Assembly (NCBI GenBank): GCA_026388655.1
Contig: JAPLJI010000182.1
Span: 1 to 38,761 of the forward strand
Length of the DNA stretch: 38,761 nucleotides
Direction: 5' to 3'
From: Pseudomonadota bacterium
Lineage (GTDB): Bacteria; Desulfobacterota; JAPLJL01
Shown here: in pieces, positions 30,399-37,826 of the stretch
How the letters are laid out: each line of letters starts with the position of its first letter
Position numbering within the stretch: the first letter of the stretch is position 1
Position numbers and translations under genes: made by a program
The notes under the pieces: generated by a model
Seen by the model: only the letters and a program-made list of their open reading frames with translations
Told to the model about the DNA's origin: nothing
Databases searched by the model: none

Positions 30399-31361
30399 TC
30401 AACCCTGTAAATCCCGCCAGGCGGGAATTATACCAAAACCATCGGCGGCTTTTATCCCCCGGCGGATGGCGTCCGCCAGAAGGACGGATGCGGTATGCCC
30501 CAGGGCGTTGAGATCGGCGGACTCGGCGCCGGCTGAAAGGCAGATGACCAGGTCGCCGTCGTAAAGGGTGTGCGCCGGGGAGATCGCCCGGGAGATCCCG
30601 TCCTGGGCCATCTGCGCCACCTTGATCGCCTGCATCCGGTCCAGCCGGGCGTTGGTGGCGATTACTCCTAGGGTGGTGCATTCTCCTGTGGCTTCTTTTC
30701 CCTTTTCCCCGTGCATCAACCTATGCCCCATCCGAACAAATTCTTTCCCCTCGCGGGTGTTCCGGGCTCCCGCCAGGATTTTCCCATCGGTTTCGACCAC
30801 GTCCCCGTAGGCATTCACGACGGCCAGGGCCCCGATCACCAATCCGGAGGCCGGGGAAAAACTCGCGGTTCCAATCCCCCCTTTCATCCCGAAGGGAGCC
30901 CCAAAAATCTTGCCTACTACCGCCCCGGTCCCCGCTCCCGCGCTCCCCTCTTCCACCGGTCCCGAGGTGGCCGCCTGGCAGGCCCGGTGGGCCATGTCCG
31001 CGTCCGGTCTGCGGAGGGAAAGAAACAGATCGAAAATGACCGCCGTGGGAACGGTGGGAATGTAGGTCTGGTAGAGCAGAAGTCCCTGGCCCTTCTCCTC
31101 CAGGAATCTCATTACCCCGCCCGCCGCGTCCAGCCCAAAAGCGCTGCCCCCGGTCAAAAGCACCGCCTGGATCTCGGTAACCAGGTGAAAACCGGAAACC
31201 GAGTCAAACTGGCGGGTTCCGGTCGCCCCTCCCCCGAGATCGGCCCCGGCCACCGCCCCGGACTCGGTGAGAATCACGGTCAGACCGGTCCGGTTTTCCC
31301 GGTCGGTAAAGTGCCCGACTTTTATCCCCGGGACATCGGTAATGGCGTTATGCCAGTCCAT
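30399..31361 (-). CDS. P1-family (S58, DmpA-like) aminopeptidase
   Basis: 320 residues. ITDVPGIKVGHFTDRENRTGLTVIL is the typical N-terminus. GAVAGADLGGGATGTRQFD, VLLTGGSAFGLDAAGGVMRFLEEKG, and GAGTGAVVGKIFG with GIGTASF are the family blocks. The likely self-cleaved junction and new N-terminal nucleophile lie in GECTTLGVIATNARLD, with threonine in place of the serine of DmpA. A second subunit of about 90 residues would follow. Known activity: D-esterase/L-aminopeptidase or beta-aminopeptidase. With the D-aminoacylase at the left end, it fits scavenging of unusual peptides, but they are 30 kb apart. First gene of an SDR operon. Confidence 0.9.
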   Translation of the reverse strand: MDWHNAITDVPGIKVGHFTDRENRTGLTVILTESGAVAGADLGGGATGTRQFDSVSGFHLVTEIQAVLLTGGSAFGLDAAGGVMRFLEEKGQGLLLYQTYIPTVPTAVIFDLFLSLRRPDADMAHRACQAATSGPVEEGSAGAGTGAVVGKIFGAPFGMKGGIGTASFSPASGLVIGALAVVNAYGDVVETDGKILAGARNTREGKEFVRMGHRLMHGEKGKEATGECTTLGVIATNARLDRMQAIKVAQMAQDGISRAISPAHTLYDGDLVICLSAGAESADLNALGHTASVLLADAIRRGIKAADGFGIIPAWRDLQG

Positions 31362-31693
31362 AAAAACATCCTAAGTCATCAGTTCTGAAGCTTTACCCGG
31401 GGTTAACCCCAGCAGGAACCCATTCTCCCCGATTGTCATTCCCATCCCGCATCAGAGTGCGGGATAAACTCCAGTGGGAATCAACCCCTTCGTCTGTCAT
31501 CCCCGCGAAAGCGGGGATCCAGAAAAAATAACTGGATTCGGCATCAAGTGCGGAATGACGGGAATAAATTAACTCAGCAAGATCACGGGAAATAAGTAGT
31601 GAAAAACCGGAATACTCTTCTATTGTCTACTCAACTGACCTTGATCGCTCGAACCCTGGAACCCTTGGACCCGTAAACCCTTGATTAGGCTAT
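31362..31693. repeat. 332-base gap with two REP-like units (31434-31562)
   Basis: No gene. Unit one is TGTCATTCCCATCCCGCATC ... CCAGTGGGAATC (31434-31482). Unit two is TGTCATCCCCGCGAAAGCGG ... TGCGGAATGACG (31495-31560), with hairpin CCCCGCGAAAGCGGGG. The remaining bases include TTGATCGCTCGAACCCTGG, ACCCTTGGACCC word repeats and a CCCGGGGTTAACCCC near-palindrome. The propeller lipoprotein stop is at its right end. Confidence 0.75.
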
Positions 31694-33424
31694 CTATGGA
31701 AGTTTCGTCCGGTAAACCCCATGATACTCGGTGCCGATGTACAACCGATCCAGATTGTTGGGATCCACCGCGATCGATCGAATCGAAATCGAGTCCGGCA
31801 ACCCATTGTTCTGGGCGGTAAAGGTGGACCCCCCGTCCCGGGATCTCCAGACTCCTTTCTCGGTCAAGCCCACCAGAACCGTGCCCGGGTAATCATGATA
31901 AGCGATCGGCAGAATGGCCCGCGGATAGGAGTTGGTGTTGCCGATCTGGATCGGCAACAGCCAGGTATTCCCTCCATCCACGGTCCGATATATCCCTTGA
32001 TTTTCCACCCCCACGTAAATTTTTTGAGGATCGGCCGGATCAAAGGCGATAACTCGCGAGGTTAAACTTCTAAAAAAACTCATCTCCCCCCAGGTAGTTC
32101 CCAAATCCAAAGATTGAATTATTGTTTTATAGAAGATGTCTTCGGATTTCCAGAAGACGCTGGCCAGCATCTGATTGCCTCCGAAAGCAAGATTATAAAC
32201 CTGTTGAATATCAGTAATTCCGCTCGGATACCAGTTTTGTGAATCATCGCTGGAAAAGTACAGGGGACCGTTGAACCAACCCGGCCCCGCCCAGAGCTTT
32301 CCCTGGGAATCGAGCCCCAGGGAGAAAATCCGCCGGTATTTATGCGGGATGCCCGAACTCTCTTCCTGCCAGGAATGCCCGTCATAACGATAAATACCGG
32401 CCGTGGTGGCCGCAAAAACATAAAACTGAGTCAATTTTTCACTTAATCTGAGATCGAGAACCCGGAGTTCGGAGAGACCCAGTATTTCCTCCCAGCTGTC
32501 CGCCAAGGGGGAATAGGCGTACACTCCATAACCTTGATCTGGAATCGGATTTGAAACCGAAAGCGGGTCAAAGAAACTCGACAACCCCGCATACGCCCTC
32601 GACGAATAAGGATCCACCACCAGGGAATTAACCACCGCCTGCGAAACCCAGCTCGGGAATTCCCCCGCCTCCGTCCCCGCCTTTTCCCACAACAAGACAT
32701 CCTGAACTTCAAGCGGAATTGAGCAAGCAATGGTGTAGGACGGAACGCTCGGATCGGTTACGGAAAATTCCATGACATAACTGCCCCGCGCGCCAAAAAT
32801 CGGTGAATAGGAAAAATCCACTAAGTTGTCTAAATTGTTAAACGCAAAACCGGTAACCCCGCCCGGCATTTGCCCCTGCCATTTAAAGGTATACGCCAGG
32901 CGGAGATTATCCTCGATATCCGGGTCGGAAGCCCGAAAGGTGAAAGCCAGGGTGGAAAGCTCATCCACGGTCTGAAGCGGGTTGCCCGGGCACTGCGGGG
33001 GCCGGTTTACATTATTCACTTTGATCAGGATATCTTTTCTAACCGTGGTGATCTGTTGGTTGGGTTTGCCATCCTTGGTTTTTTCATCTATGGCCGCCAC
33101 CCAGACCGAATACTCCCCGGCGTCGTCATAGCTGGCGGTATACCTCCAGGTGGGAATGCTTAAATCCTTGGAATAACCCCCGGGAGCCCAACCCCCGAAA
33201 CTATATGTCAATATATCCCCATCCGGATCGGAAATCTGAGGTTCGATCACGATTTCCTCTCCCTCGTTGACGATCACCTGGGCGACGGGCTCAATAACTG
33301 GGGGCATGTTTTTTACGGGGGTAAATTCCTTGTCCGGGAGCTTGAGACAGGCCGGAGCAAAAAAAGCGAAGCACAAAGAGCAAAAGGCAAAAAATAAAAT
33401 AATTTTATTAGCAGCAACTTTCAT
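31694..33424 (-). CDS. Surface or periplasmic lipoprotein with two Ig-like domains and a BNR/VPS10-like beta-propeller
   Basis: 576 residues. Hydrophobic leader and lipobox APA-C26. Two cadherin/PKD-like Ig domains follow: residues about 36-150 (MPPVIEPVAQVIVNEGEEIVIEPQISDPDGDILTYSF) and 150-245 (NRPPQCPGNPLQTVDELSTLAFTFRASDPDIEDNLRLAYTF). Then there is a propeller of sialidase/YCF48-type blades (VVDPYSSRAYAGL, GIYRYDGHSWQEESSGIP, IYVGVENQGIYRTVDGGNTW, VWRSRDGGSTFTAQNNGLPD, LYIGTEYHGVYRTKLP). The blades carry the Asp-box SxDGGxTW form. No catalytic sialidase triad is apparent, so binding is more likely than hydrolysis. Last gene of the three-gene envelope operon, 3 bases after the PEGA gene. 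Confidence 0.85.
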   Translation of the reverse strand: MKVAANKIILFFAFCSLCFAFFAPACLKLPDKEFTPVKNMPPVIEPVAQVIVNEGEEIVIEPQISDPDGDILTYSFGGWAPGGYSKDLSIPTWRYTASYDDAGEYSVWVAAIDEKTKDGKPNQQITTVRKDILIKVNNVNRPPQCPGNPLQTVDELSTLAFTFRASDPDIEDNLRLAYTFKWQGQMPGGVTGFAFNNLDNLVDFSYSPIFGARGSYVMEFSVTDPSVPSYTIACSIPLEVQDVLLWEKAGTEAGEFPSWVSQAVVNSLVVDPYSSRAYAGLSSFFDPLSVSNPIPDQGYGVYAYSPLADSWEEILGLSELRVLDLRLSEKLTQFYVFAATTAGIYRYDGHSWQEESSGIPHKYRRIFSLGLDSQGKLWAGPGWFNGPLYFSSDDSQNWYPSGITDIQQVYNLAFGGNQMLASVFWKSEDIFYKTIIQSLDLGTTWGEMSFFRSLTSRVIAFDPADPQKIYVGVENQGIYRTVDGGNTWLLPIQIGNTNSYPRAILPIAYHDYPGTVLVGLTEKGVWRSRDGGSTFTAQNNGLPDSISIRSIAVDPNNLDRLYIGTEYHGVYRTKLP

Positions 33425-33427
33425 CGC

Positions 33428-34210
33428 TTAGAACCTGATCTTGGTGGAAATCCCCATGCCCTCAATCCCCCCGGTGGAGCCAGTCTGGGGGAAAGGAGTC
33501 AGGCTCACCGGCCGGGAGGGAGCGCTCTTAGACCTCTGGATTATGTAGAGGTATGCCGCTATTCCCGCGAATAATCCGGTCACTGCCAGGGAGGTATAAT
33601 AACCATCCCGGTAACGGTTGAAATCCGTCCTGGCGCCACTGGCCTGGTTTTTATATTTATCCAGGTCGGGGTTTCCAGAACAGCTCCCCGTCGCCTCGCA
33701 GGCATTCTTGACCCCCGTGTAGTTATCCGCCGCCCGGGAATAACTGTCACCGGCCCGGCTCCCCAGGGAGTAAAGAATCCCGGCGCTCACCAGGGCCGCC
33801 CCGCTTAAGGCCAGGGCCCCCAGCCGGTAGGCGCGTTTCTGGCTGGCCGCCCTCAGGGCCGGGGGGATCTGAACGGAGATAACCAGGGTCGGCTGGGGGG
33901 ACTCGGTGGAGGTGATTGATTGTAAGTACCCACGGAGGATGATGCTTTTCCCGGCCTCCACCTTTATCCGGGTAGAAAACTCCTGGTAGCCTTCGTAACG
34001 AATCCTGAGTTCATGTTCCCCCGCCGGCAACGGCAATGATTCGAGGGGCGAGTTTCCCAGGAGCTTGCCGTCCACCCGGATCTCCGCCCCAAAAGGTTGG
34101 ATCATCAGGGAGACCTTCCCTTCCGCGGGTTTTTCCTGCGCCCACAAGGGAGAAACCCACCCCTGGATAAAAACCGGGATCAAAAGAAGAGAGATTAAAC
34201 GCTTAATCAT
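33428..34210 (-). CDS. PEGA-domain membrane-associated protein
   Basis: 260 residues. Signal peptide (LISLLLIPVFIQGWVSPLWAQ). A PEGA domain about 32-97 reads SLMIQPFGAEIRVDGKLLGNSPL then LPAGEHELRIRYEGYQEFSTRI. A first membrane helix lies in YRLGALALSGAALVSAGILYSLG and a second in YYTSLAVTGLFAGIAAYLYII. A loop between holds GDSYSRAADNYTGVKNACEA and DFNRYRDGY. PEGA domains are surface-layer-like beta folds whose role is usually structural. Its stop and start nearly touch both neighbours: 8-base overlap with the HhH gene and a 3-base gap to the lipoprotein. Confidence 0.83.
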   Translation of the reverse strand: MIKRLISLLLIPVFIQGWVSPLWAQEKPAEGKVSLMIQPFGAEIRVDGKLLGNSPLESLPLPAGEHELRIRYEGYQEFSTRIKVEAGKSIILRGYLQSITSTESPQPTLVISVQIPPALRAASQKRAYRLGALALSGAALVSAGILYSLGSRAGDSYSRAADNYTGVKNACEATGSCSGNPDLDKYKNQASGARTDFNRYRDGYYTSLAVTGLFAGIAAYLYIIQRSKSAPSRPVSLTPFPQTGSTGGIEGMGISTKIRF

Positions 34211-34772
34211 TCAGATTAATAGTAAGATATTCCTCGATTTTGCTCAAGGATTTCGGCCCGATTCCCCGGACGTCGAGGAGACCGGATAATTCCCGGAAAT
34301 CCCCGTGTTCTTCCCGGTATTGAAGGATTCTCTCCGAAAGGCTCGGTCCAATCCCCGGGATGGCCTCTAGATCCCGACGGCCGGCCCGGTTAACATCGAT
34401 TTTCTGCCCGAAGAGCAAAAGATGACTCCCCGGCATTTTCTCCTCGCGGAAGTCCAGGGGTTCCCGGGAAAGAATCCTGACCCGGGTGCCGTTTTCCAGC
34501 CGTTTATCCTCTTCCCGCCCGGATCCCGGGATTAGCTCCGCCAGGGTGGGAGAACCGGCAAACCCATAAATGCAGGGGGGCCGGTCAGGATACTGCACCT
34601 CGATCCAGGAGCGAATATTTTCCTTCAGGGAAACCGGCGAGGCAGAAACCTCCCACCCTCCGGAATGCAGCTGCCCGGCAGTCAGGAAAGCGGCAACAAA
34701 AATCACCGGCAAGAAATCCAGGTTAAATCGTTTGTTTCCCTGCTCCTGAAGCAAACAATCCTCTGCCTTCAT
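34203..34772 (-). CDS. ComEA-like helix-hairpin-helix protein with N-terminal membrane segment
   Basis: 189 residues. An N-terminal hydrophobic helix (FLPVIFVAAFLTAGQLHSGG) comes first. A SLBB/soluble-ligand-binding-like stretch follows (RPPCIYGFAGSPTLAELIPGSG, RVRILSREPLDF). A C-terminal ComEA double HhH covers about 123-186 (KIDVNRAGRRDLEAIPGIGPSLSERILQYR and LSGLLDVRGIGPKSLSKIEEYL), where the two GIGP loops bind DNA backbone. ComEA-type proteins bind incoming DNA in the periplasm during uptake. No ComEC or ComF is in view, and the partner genes are PEGA and propeller proteins, so its role here may be envelope-related. First gene of the three-gene operon. Confidence 0.85.
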   Translation of the reverse strand: MKAEDCLLQEQGNKRFNLDFLPVIFVAAFLTAGQLHSGGWEVSASPVSLKENIRSWIEVQYPDRPPCIYGFAGSPTLAELIPGSGREEDKRLENGTRVRILSREPLDFREEKMPGSHLLLFGQKIDVNRAGRRDLEAIPGIGPSLSERILQYREEHGDFRELSGLLDVRGIGPKSLSKIEEYLTINLND

Positions 34773-34789
34773 TAATCTTTAATGAAACT

Positions 34790-34946
34790 CCCCGCGGCAA
34801 GACCGCGGGGTATCTAAATCAAAAAGACTCTTATTTTGTCTATTGTCATTCCTGCGGAAGCAGGAATCCAGAAAAACAAAATAACTGGATTCCTCATCAA
34901 GTGCGGAATGACAGAAATAAGGTAACCCCGTGGCAAAACCACGGGG
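34790..34946. repeat. Composite element: TGTCATTCC unit nested between two matching hairpins
   Basis: The left hairpin CCCCGCGG-CAAGA-CCGCGGGG (34790-34810) and the right hairpin CCCCGTGG-CAAAA-CCACGGGG (34926-34946) share stem length and loop form. Between them, 34844-34913 is a 70-base REP-like unit with exact 9-bp ends TGTCATTCC and GGAATGACA. No ORF. The rest of the 34773-35094 gap holds no gene. Confidence 0.8.
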
Positions 34947-35094
34947 AATTACCAGTTAAAGATAGATGGCTTCGCCTTTTCACTTTTCTTTTTTCTTCTC
35001 AATTATCAACCAACCCTGAATATTCTCCAACCGTAAACATGAAAATGTGATATAAATCTGAAATATTAAAGATGTTTGTAAAGGGGGGTTTTCC

Positions 35095-36189
35095 ATGAAT
35101 AAAAGGATCGGGATCCTGACCGGCGGGGGCGACTGCCCGGGTCTCAACGCCTTGATCCGGGCGGTGGTGAAATCCGCCATTCATGAACAGGGCTGGGAAG
35201 CGGTGGGAATCCTGGACGGTTTTGAAGGCCTGCTCTGGCCCGGCCGCTACACCAAGCTCAGCTATGACGATGTTTCCGGAATCCTGGCCTCCGGGGGAAC
35301 CATCCTGGGAAGCTCCAACCGGATCAACCCCTTCGCGGTCAAAGAAGAAAAAGACGGGCAGATTATCACTTCCGACCGGTCCGGGGAAGTGGTCCGGGTG
35401 ATCAAGCGGCTGGGCCTGGATGTTTTGTTTGTCACCGGGGGGGACGGGACCATGACGATCTCCGCCGGAATCAATGCGCTGGGGGTGCCGGTAATCGGGG
35501 TGCCCAAAACCATTGATAACGATCTGCGGGGTACCGATTTCACTATCGGGTTCGATACCGCGGTAACGATCGCCAGCGAGGCGATTGACCGGCTGCGCAC
35601 TACCGCGCAGAGCCATCACCGAGTTATGGTGGTGGAAGTGATGGGCCGGAACGCCGGCTGGATCGCCCTCGAGTCCGGAATCGCCTCCGGGGCGGATATC
35701 GTTTTGATCCCCGAAATTCCATTCTCCTATGAAAGCATCTGCCGGGCGATTGAACTCCGCAACCGGAAAGGCCGCCGCTACACCATCGTGGTGGTAGCCG
35801 AAGGCGCGCGCTGGCAGGGGGGGAAACCGGTGGTGCAGCGGGAAGTCAAAACCAGCGCCGAACCCATCCGCCTGGGCGGGATCGGTGAGGTAGTTACGCA
35901 CGAAATCGAATCCCGGACCGGGATTGAAACCCGGGTCACCGTTTTGGGGCACGTCCAGCGGGGCGGGACCCCGACTGCCCGCGACCGGAATTTAGCCACC
36001 CTTTTTGGAATCGAAGCGGTTCGCGCGGCGGGCGAGGGGAAAACCGGTATTTATGTCGTCCTGCACGGGAAGAAGATTACTCGTCTTCCGCTCCGCCAGG
36101 CGGCCCAGGGCATCCGCCGGGTTTCCTTGAATTGCCCCCAGGTCCAGGCCGCCCGGGCGATCGGGATGAGATTCGGAAACGAAAAATAA
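35095..36189 (+). CDS. pfkA: 6-phosphofructokinase (mixed-type substrate residues)
   Basis: 364 residues. ILTGGGDCPGLNALIRAVV is the N-terminal phosphate-binding loop, GTILGSSNRINPF the next block, and FVTGGDGTMTISAG the nucleotide site with Gly at the key position (G118; Gly104 in E. coli numbering). PKTIDNDLRGTDFTIGFDTA has K138 at the position of Lys124, a feature of PPi-PFKs. VMGRNAGWIALESGIASGAD and ETRVTVLGHVQRGGTPTARDR complete the active site. Gly104 favours ATP and Lys124 is common in PPi or group III enzymes. Phosphorylates fructose 6-phosphate. The ATG has a purine-rich GGGGGG box, like the aldolase gene. Confidence 0.95.
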   Translation: MNKRIGILTGGGDCPGLNALIRAVVKSAIHEQGWEAVGILDGFEGLLWPGRYTKLSYDDVSGILASGGTILGSSNRINPFAVKEEKDGQIITSDRSGEVVRVIKRLGLDVLFVTGGDGTMTISAGINALGVPVIGVPKTIDNDLRGTDFTIGFDTAVTIASEAIDRLRTTAQSHHRVMVVEVMGRNAGWIALESGIASGADIVLIPEIPFSYESICRAIELRNRKGRRYTIVVVAEGARWQGGKPVVQREVKTSAEPIRLGGIGEVVTHEIESRTGIETRVTVLGHVQRGGTPTARDRNLATLFGIEAVRAAGEGKTGIYVVLHGKKITRLPLRQAAQGIRRVSLNCPQVQAARAIGMRFGNEK

Positions 36190-36241
36190 GCGGAATATAA
36201 ATCCGGAAAATGCATTTAGTATTTTCGAATATTATGTAGTT

Positions 36242-36284
36242 GCCCGATTTATCGGGCTCTTTAAAAAAACGCCGATGAATCGGC
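36242..36284 (+). terminator. Two tandem hairpins after pfkA
   Basis: GCCCGA-TTTA-TCGGGC (36242-36257), then TCTTTAAAAAAAC, then GCCGA-TGAA-TCGGC (36271-36284). The T-run is weak, so termination strength is uncertain. The gap around it (36190-36435) holds no gene. Confidence 0.4.
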
Positions 36285-36369
36285 ACACTGCAAAAATATC
36301 CACTCGCGAAAGACGTTAGTGCAAATCCAACTGCATTTTTCTGGATAAATTCAAATTCACAATAATGAA

Positions 36370-36415
36370 AATCCCCCCTCTCCCCCCTTTTGACAAAGGA
36401 GGGAATGGGGGGATT
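36370..36415. repeat. 46-base palindromic element AATCCCCCC / GGGGGGATT
   Basis: The outer arms AATCCCCCC and GGGGGGATT are exact reverse complements. The inner arms CCCCCCTTTTGAC and AAAGGAGGG almost pair. On the minus strand it lies just after the aldolase stop and is followed by TTTTC, so it could end that transcript. Layout like 8168-8233. Confidence 0.75.
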
Positions 36416-36435
36416 AGATTTTTTCTGCTGGTTAA

Positions 36436-37689
36436 TTACTTGGTGTACTTGTTGGCCAGATCGAGCGTGTTCTTGACCCGCAGGCGGTCGAAAATCAGGG
36501 CAAAGCGGGCCTCGAGTTCCTCCTCTAGTTTCCCCCGCACCTTTTCCGGAAGGTCCCAGAGCGCCTGCTTGAACGGGCCGTAAACCTTCTTCCGGGTTTT
36601 ATAAATGAATTGCTCCTCCGTCATCCCCGGTTTCTTCTCGTCGGCGCACTTCTGATCGAGGTACCGGTACATTTCCTCCCGGAGCTCCCGGGGAAAATTC
36701 GGGCTGTCGAGCAGGAGGTTCTGGAAACCGGTGGCCAGGTGCACCTCGGCGCACTCCACTTCGGGGAAAAGGTGAAAGGCCTCCTCGGGAAGCGTGGAGG
36801 CCCCGTGCTGGACCGCCCCGGCCATGCCAAACTCGGAACGGGCCAGCGCGGAAAGCTTTTTCAGGGTCTCAAAGTCCAGCTCCACCTTGGCCACGCTGCC
36901 GTCCGCGAGGGGAACTCCCCCGTGGGTGGTGCCGGTCTGGATGCTGATCTTGGAAATCCCCTCCAGTCTCTGACCTAATTTTTTCAGCTCCCGGGAATAA
37001 CCTTCCATGAAAGCCCGGAGATCCTCCTCGGTTGAGTTCTTGGCCCCCACCTCCCCGATCTCCCCCCCGATGGAAACCTCCTTGCCTTTGCTTTCCTTTT
37101 CCCGGATGAAGGCGGTGAGCTCGGCGGTGATCCGGCAGTTGTTTTCCTGCTGGGCGAGAATCGTGGGCTGTTTCAGATCCACCACGGTGGAGGCGTCAAT
37201 GTCGATATTGTAGAACCCCGCCTCCAGCGACTCGGAGATAAGCTTCTTCAGGTTTCCGATCTCGCCTTCCCGGTTTTCCCGGAAAAGCCGGGTCCGGACC
37301 TGGTAATGATCGCCCTGCAGGCAAACCGGCCCGGGGAATTTCTCCGCCGCCGCGGCGGCGATAATCTGGGAGGCGTATTCCGCCGGGTTCTGGAAGGTGT
37401 AATCCATCTCCGAGCGGGCGATCTCAAATACCAGGAGTCCCACCTTTTCCCGCTGGGCGGCCCGATAGGCCGCCCGGGCGGTGAAATAGGTCATCCCGCG
37501 GATGTTGCAAGCCGGCACGGAAAGCCCGCCGAATTCGCCCCGGCTCCTGGCTTCGTAAAGTCTTTTGACGGAGGCGATATTTACCCCTTCCTTGACCGCC
37601 TTTTCCCGGAGAGACTTCTGGGCGGCCTTCTTCTCTTCCTCTTTACTTGAGAGCGAAGCCGCGCGCGCCAATTTTTCCCACTCGTTCAT
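36436..37689 (-). CDS. Class II (metal-dependent) ketose-bisphosphate aldolase, long form
   Basis: 417 residues. An N-terminal helical extension of about 55 residues (NEWEKLARAASLSSKEEEKKAAQK) is not in standard class II aldolases of 280-360. The core order matches the family: catalytic D-H in LQGDHYQ, DIDASTVVDL, metal-region E in GGEIGEVGAKNST, H in TTHGGVPL after ISKISIQT, H in AVQHGASTLPEEAF. The C-terminal 60 residues (YKTRKKVYGPFKQALWDLP) are also extra. Cleaves fructose-1,6-bisphosphate or tagatose-bisphosphate to triose phosphates; which substrate cannot be decided. With pfkA next door on the opposite strand it forms a glycolysis pair. It has a GGGGGG box before the ATG. Confidence 0.88.
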   Translation of the reverse strand: MNEWEKLARAASLSSKEEEKKAAQKSLREKAVKEGVNIASVKRLYEARSRGEFGGLSVPACNIRGMTYFTARAAYRAAQREKVGLLVFEIARSEMDYTFQNPAEYASQIIAAAAAEKFPGPVCLQGDHYQVRTRLFRENREGEIGNLKKLISESLEAGFYNIDIDASTVVDLKQPTILAQQENNCRITAELTAFIREKESKGKEVSIGGEIGEVGAKNSTEEDLRAFMEGYSRELKKLGQRLEGISKISIQTGTTHGGVPLADGSVAKVELDFETLKKLSALARSEFGMAGAVQHGASTLPEEAFHLFPEVECAEVHLATGFQNLLLDSPNFPRELREEMYRYLDQKCADEKKPGMTEEQFIYKTRKKVYGPFKQALWDLPEKVRGKLEEELEARFALIFDRLRVKNTLDLANKYTK

Positions 37690-37826
37690 AACCCCCCCTT
37701 TTTAAAACCTTTCTCCCCCTGATTATCGCCTTTATATTTCTTCCGTAACCATCATCTTATAAAATCCCGGGCGGATCGTGCTTTTTCTTCCCCCCAACTC
37801 GAAACCAGAAACTCGAAACAACAAAC

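Noticed and set aside
30373-30681. N-terminal extension of the SDR in the track
   Set aside because: It reads the P1 peptidase gene in another frame; a strong Shine-Dalgarno and canonical SDR start lie at 30372.
34790-34946. tRNA or structured small RNA
   Set aside because: Hairpins are simple palindromes without cloverleaf or conserved tRNA bases, and match repeat families elsewhere.
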